From the NCBI RefSeq assembly GCF_003061025.1, contig NZ_QAIL01000161.1:1-37550 (forward strand): 37,550 nt of DNA, written 5' to 3'. This DNA comes from Pedobacter sp. HMWF019. Lineage in GTDB: Bacteria; Bacteroidota; Bacteroidia; Sphingobacteriales; Sphingobacteriaceae. Position numbers and translations under genes: made by a program. The notes beneath the pieces were generated by a model. The model worked only from the letters and a program-made list of their open reading frames with translations. It made no database searches and was not told the DNA's origin. Of this stretch, positions 34,665 to 37,550 are shown piece by piece (position 1 is the first letter of the stretch; the number at the start of each line of letters is the position of its first letter).

Positions 34665-37550
34665 CTATTTAAAGCTTCTTTTTGATATTCAGAAGGAAGT
34701 TGTCCAAACTCTTCCTTGAAGCATTGACGAAAATAAATGGAACTGTTAATGCCAACCATAAGGGACACTTCAGTCACGTTATACTGACCGGAACGCAACA
34801 GCTGCGCTGCCTTTTGAATCCTCACCTTGCGTACGAGCTGATTTATATTTTTACCGGTAAGTCCCTTCAGTTTTCTGTACAATGTAGATTGGCTCATATT
34901 CATTTTGTCGGCTAATCTGGCGGCATCCAGAACTTCATCTTGTATACAGTCTTCTACCAGGCAAACAAATTCCTGTACAAAAGCATTCTCTCGCCACAAT
35001 TCTGTATGAGGTGCTACTTTTTCCGGTGCTCCCTGTACATTCTGAGGCGAAAGCTGTCCCAATACTTCAGCATAGACGGCCTTCCGTTTGAGCAACAGGT
35101 TTTCAATCCGGCGGTAAAGCAACTGTGGGCTAACTGGTTTGGTTAAATAAGAATCAACGCCCAATTCATAGCCCCGCTCCTTATCCGGCTCCCTGTCCCT
35201 GGCGGTTAGGAATATGATTGGAATATGACTTGTTTCACGCTCCTGCTTTAATTCTTTCAACATCCTGAACCCATCCATATCAGGCATCATGACATCGCTA
35301 AGAATAATATCAGGAACACGGCTCTTCGCAAGCTTCAAGCCTTCATATCCATTTTCACCTTGTATAACCTCATATTTCGAACACAACAATTTTGTTAAGT
35401 ATGCCCGAAGATCTCTGTCATCTTCCACCAGGAGTACTAAGGGCCGCTGATCATCGCTTACATTGACCGCAGATACCACCGCATTTGTCAGTAAACGCAC
35501 ACAAAACTCGCTTCCCTTCCCCGGTTCGCTTTTTACGGAGATTTTTCCATGATGTATGGCGGACAGCTCTTTAACCAAAGCAAGTCCAACACCTATACCC
35601 TGAGCAGCCGAACGAGGTACCTGATAAAATTTGTCAAATATCTTCTCCAGATGCTCGGCTGCAATACCGCAACCTGTGTCCTTCACACAAATCAGGGCGC
35701 AAGTGCTTAGTCCCTCCTGTTCATAGGTCAAACAAACCTCCACACTACCCGACGAGGTATATTTACACGCATTAGACAATAAGTTATCCAGTATCAATTG
35801 CACAATCTCTGTATCGAAAATGGTTTTAATATCCTCATCAACAACAATGCAGCTAATACTCAGGTCCTTCTTGTTATTCGCTTCTGCATATTTAAGAACA
35901 GTTTCCCGTACCAATTCACCCAAAAATCCTTCTCCCAGTACCAGCGGTTTGTATTGAGACTCTACTTTTCTGAATTCCAGCAACTGATTAACCAATGAAA
36001 AAAGACGGTTTGCACTCTTTTGGATCATGTAAACCCAATCTTTATGCCCGGAAGCTAATTTATGGTCATGTATCAAGTTGTCCAGCGGGCCAAGAATGAG
36101 CATGAGCGGTGTCCTAAGCTCATGGGTAATGTTGGTGTAAAAATTCAGCCGTTCCATATGCAGCTTTCCCTCCTGATCAAGCTGAAGCTCCCTTACACGG
36201 AGTTCGGCTTCTGCGTTCACCTTTTTCACATAAATAGAAAACACAATAAATACAATGGCGGCAATCACAATAATATAAAGCAGCAAGGCATAGGTACTTA
36301 GATACCATGGTGGTGAAATATTGATAAAAAGGTGTTTATAGCCAGCAGACCAATTTTCATTCTTTTGACGGGTACGTATCCTAAGTTCGTAATTTCCATA
36401 TGGGATGTTTCGGAAATCCAGATTCTTTTCATTCCCAAGGAAGATCCAGTTGTTGTCTAACCCATGCAGCTGATAACTGAATTCTACCATGTCATTCATG
36501 GCATAATCCATCACGGCAAGCTCCACCCGAAAACTGTTCTCGTTATGTTTCAGGCTGATCTCTTCAACAAGGTTGGAGTATTTTTCAGATTGTGCATGAC
36601 TCTCTCCCGTATTAAATACCATAAAACGGCTTATTCTGATGGGCGACTTTGGAAGTTTCAGTGGAATCAATGCAGGATCAAAATAACACACACCTGCCGG
36701 CATTCCAAAGTATAAACGACCTTTTGTGTCTACAGCAACACTGTTATTGGTAAAACCACCCAAGGGCAAACCAAAGGTCTGGTCGTAGCTCAGGAATCGC
36801 TTTTCTTCCGGTAAATAGCGCAATAAGCCCATTCTGGTGGAACACCAGATATTTCCATTGCCATCTTCAGCTATGGCATTTACAGTGAGCCAGGCATCCG
36901 ATCTGGGGATTGCAATAGATTCAACCTGCCCTATCTCTTTATTTGCGCTTTGGAAGGCCAAACCTTCATTGGTTGCTATCCATATATTATTTCTCTTATC
37001 ACGAAACAGATAATTGATGGTATTGCTATTGATTCCTTGCCCTTTAGAAATCTTCCGAACCAATTTCCGGCCCCGGTCAAAAAGGTAAAGGCCCTGTCCA
37101 TACGTGCCTACCCAAGTATTTCCCCGACCGTCCTCAACAAGTGTACGAGGGGCATAGTCTCCAAGCATAGGCGTATTAATGACTAATTTATGGAATGTCT
37201 CAAGTTTAGGATTGTGAATAAACAGGCCTTCCTCTGCGGCAAACCATATATTTTGTTGAGTATCTTCAATGATAGCTCTTACAGCCGACATCTTTTCTCC
37301 TGCATTTATCCTGCGCCAGGTTTTCGTTTTTGCATTAAAGAAGGATACGTCTCCTTTCTGCAAGCCGAACCATTTGTTATTCTGGCTATCTTCAAAACCA
37401 GAAAGCAGGAAATCATCAGCAAGTCCGCTGTTACGGATTGTTTTTTTGACAAGCGCTCCAGTGGGTTGTACCTGCAAAATTCCATCCCCTGCTGTGGCAA
37501 GCCACATACTGTTTCCCCAGTCGTGCAAGATTCCCGTCACTGTTGCCAGT
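34652..37550 (-). CDS. Hybrid two-component system regulator (HTCS), PUL2, 5' end outside the window
   Basis: The last ~966 residues of a one-protein sensor-regulator; the frame is open to the window edge, and by the length of its PUL1 relative roughly 350-400 N-terminal residues are missing. Visible in order: Reg_prop propeller repeats (WFAAEEGLFIHN, TWVGTYGQGLYLF, IWCSTRMGLLRY), Y_Y_Y domain, TM helix (STYALLLYIIVIAAIVFIVFS), HisKA with the histidine codon at 36122-36124 (NITHELRTPL), HATPase_c (NLLSNACKYT, DTGCGI, GIGVGLAL), receiver (VEDDRDL, phosphoacceptor codon at 35294-35296 in LSDVMMPDMDG, switch lysine in YLTKPV), and the C-terminal AraC-type double helix-turn-helix. Unlike the PUL1 regulator it is unbroken at the kinase-receiver junction. 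It should activate the susC operon that starts 164 bases downstream. Confidence 0.94.
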   Translation of the reverse strand, partial: LATVTGILHDWGNSMWLATAGDGILQVQPTGALVKKTIRNSGLADDFLLSGFEDSQNNKWFGLQKGDVSFFNAKTKTWRRINAGEKMSAVRAIIEDTQQNIWFAAEEGLFIHNPKLETFHKLVINTPMLGDYAPRTLVEDGRGNTWVGTYGQGLYLFDRGRKLVRKISKGQGINSNTINYLFRDKRNNIWIATNEGLAFQSANKEIGQVESIAIPRSDAWLTVNAIAEDGNGNIWCSTRMGLLRYLPEEKRFLSYDQTFGLPLGGFTNNSVAVDTKGRLYFGMPAGVCYFDPALIPLKLPKSPIRISRFMVFNTGESHAQSEKYSNLVEEISLKHNENSFRVELAVMDYAMNDMVEFSYQLHGLDNNWIFLGNEKNLDFRNIPYGNYELRIRTRQKNENWSAGYKHLFINISPPWYLSTYALLLYIIVIAAIVFIVFSIYVKKVNAEAELRVRELQLDQEGKLHMERLNFYTNITHELRTPLMLILGPLDNLIHDHKLASGHKDWVYMIQKSANRLFSLVNQLLEFRKVESQYKPLVLGEGFLGELVRETVLKYAEANNKKDLSISCIVVDEDIKTIFDTEIVQLILDNLLSNACKYTSSGSVEVCLTYEQEGLSTCALICVKDTGCGIAAEHLEKIFDKFYQVPRSAAQGIGVGLALVKELSAIHHGKISVKSEPGKGSEFCVRLLTNAVVSAVNVSDDQRPLVLLVEDDRDLRAYLTKLLCSKYEVIQGENGYEGLKLAKSRVPDIILSDVMMPDMDGFRMLKELKQERETSHIPIIFLTARDREPDKERGYELGVDSYLTKPVSPQLLYRRIENLLLKRKAVYAEVLGQLSPQNVQGAPEKVAPHTELWRENAFVQEFVCLVEDCIQDEVLDAARLADKMNMSQSTLYRKLKGLTGKNINQLVRKVRIQKAAQLLRSGQYNVTEVSLMVGINSSIYFRQCFKEEFGQLPSEYQKEALNRKTS

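Noticed and set aside
1..37550. tRNA, rRNA, CRISPR arrays, phage genes, transposases, integrases and restriction or defence genes.
   Set aside because: None recognised by eye on either strand; a profile-based RNA scan was not possible here.

Overview
This is AT-rich Bacteroidota DNA. The marks of the phylum are two SusC/SusD outer-membrane glycan importer pairs, two hybrid two-component regulators (HTCS), lipoprotein signal peptides and A-rich start regions with little Shine-Dalgarno signal. Gene content and protein style look like Sphingobacteriaceae (Pedobacter or a relative); the genus is inference.

Layout. (a) 51-2530 (+): ABC exporter ATPase and its membrane partner. (b) 2536-18417 (-): polysaccharide utilisation locus 1 (PUL1), transcribed right to left: HTCS sensor, then GH31 glycosidase with a PA14 insert, SusC, SusD, a PKD-like surface lipoprotein and a GH2 glycosidase. 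The gene order suggests one operon from the GH31 gene onward, starting just after a 22-bp-period direct repeat that resembles an AraC-type operator. (c) 18418-22683 (+): an island with a Crp/AraC double-DNA-binding regulator, a methyltransferase, a membrane-anchored AraC regulator and a secreted C10-like cysteine peptidase. (d) 22828-37550 (-): PUL2: HTCS (cut by the window edge), SusC, SusD, DUF3823 lipoprotein, a tandem GH43-GH43 protein, GH2, and an NPP-type phosphodiesterase set apart by a repeated hairpin element.

How it works. In each PUL the periplasmic propeller of the HTCS would sense an oligosaccharide and its AraC domain would switch on the susC/susD operon. The lipoproteins bind glycan at the surface, SusCD imports it, and the GHs trim it. 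PUL1 (GH31 + GH2) fits an alpha-xyloside or alpha-glucoside plus beta-galactoside target such as xyloglucan oligosaccharides. PUL2 (GH43 x2 + GH2) fits arabinose- and galactose-containing side chains. Neither has an endo-acting glycanase in view, so both may depend on oligosaccharides made elsewhere. Substrates are inference.

Most notable. The PUL1 HTCS gene carries an exact 110-bp tandem duplication (14937-15046 and 15047-15156) at the kinase-receiver junction. It shifts the frame and splits one 1378-residue regulator into a 1141-residue sensor kinase and a 255-residue receiver-AraC protein. Removing one copy restores the full frame. It may be a reversible switch, a recent mutation or an assembly error. 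Second, the NPP gene is bracketed by two direct copies of an ~83-bp hairpin element whose stem pairing is preserved despite base differences.
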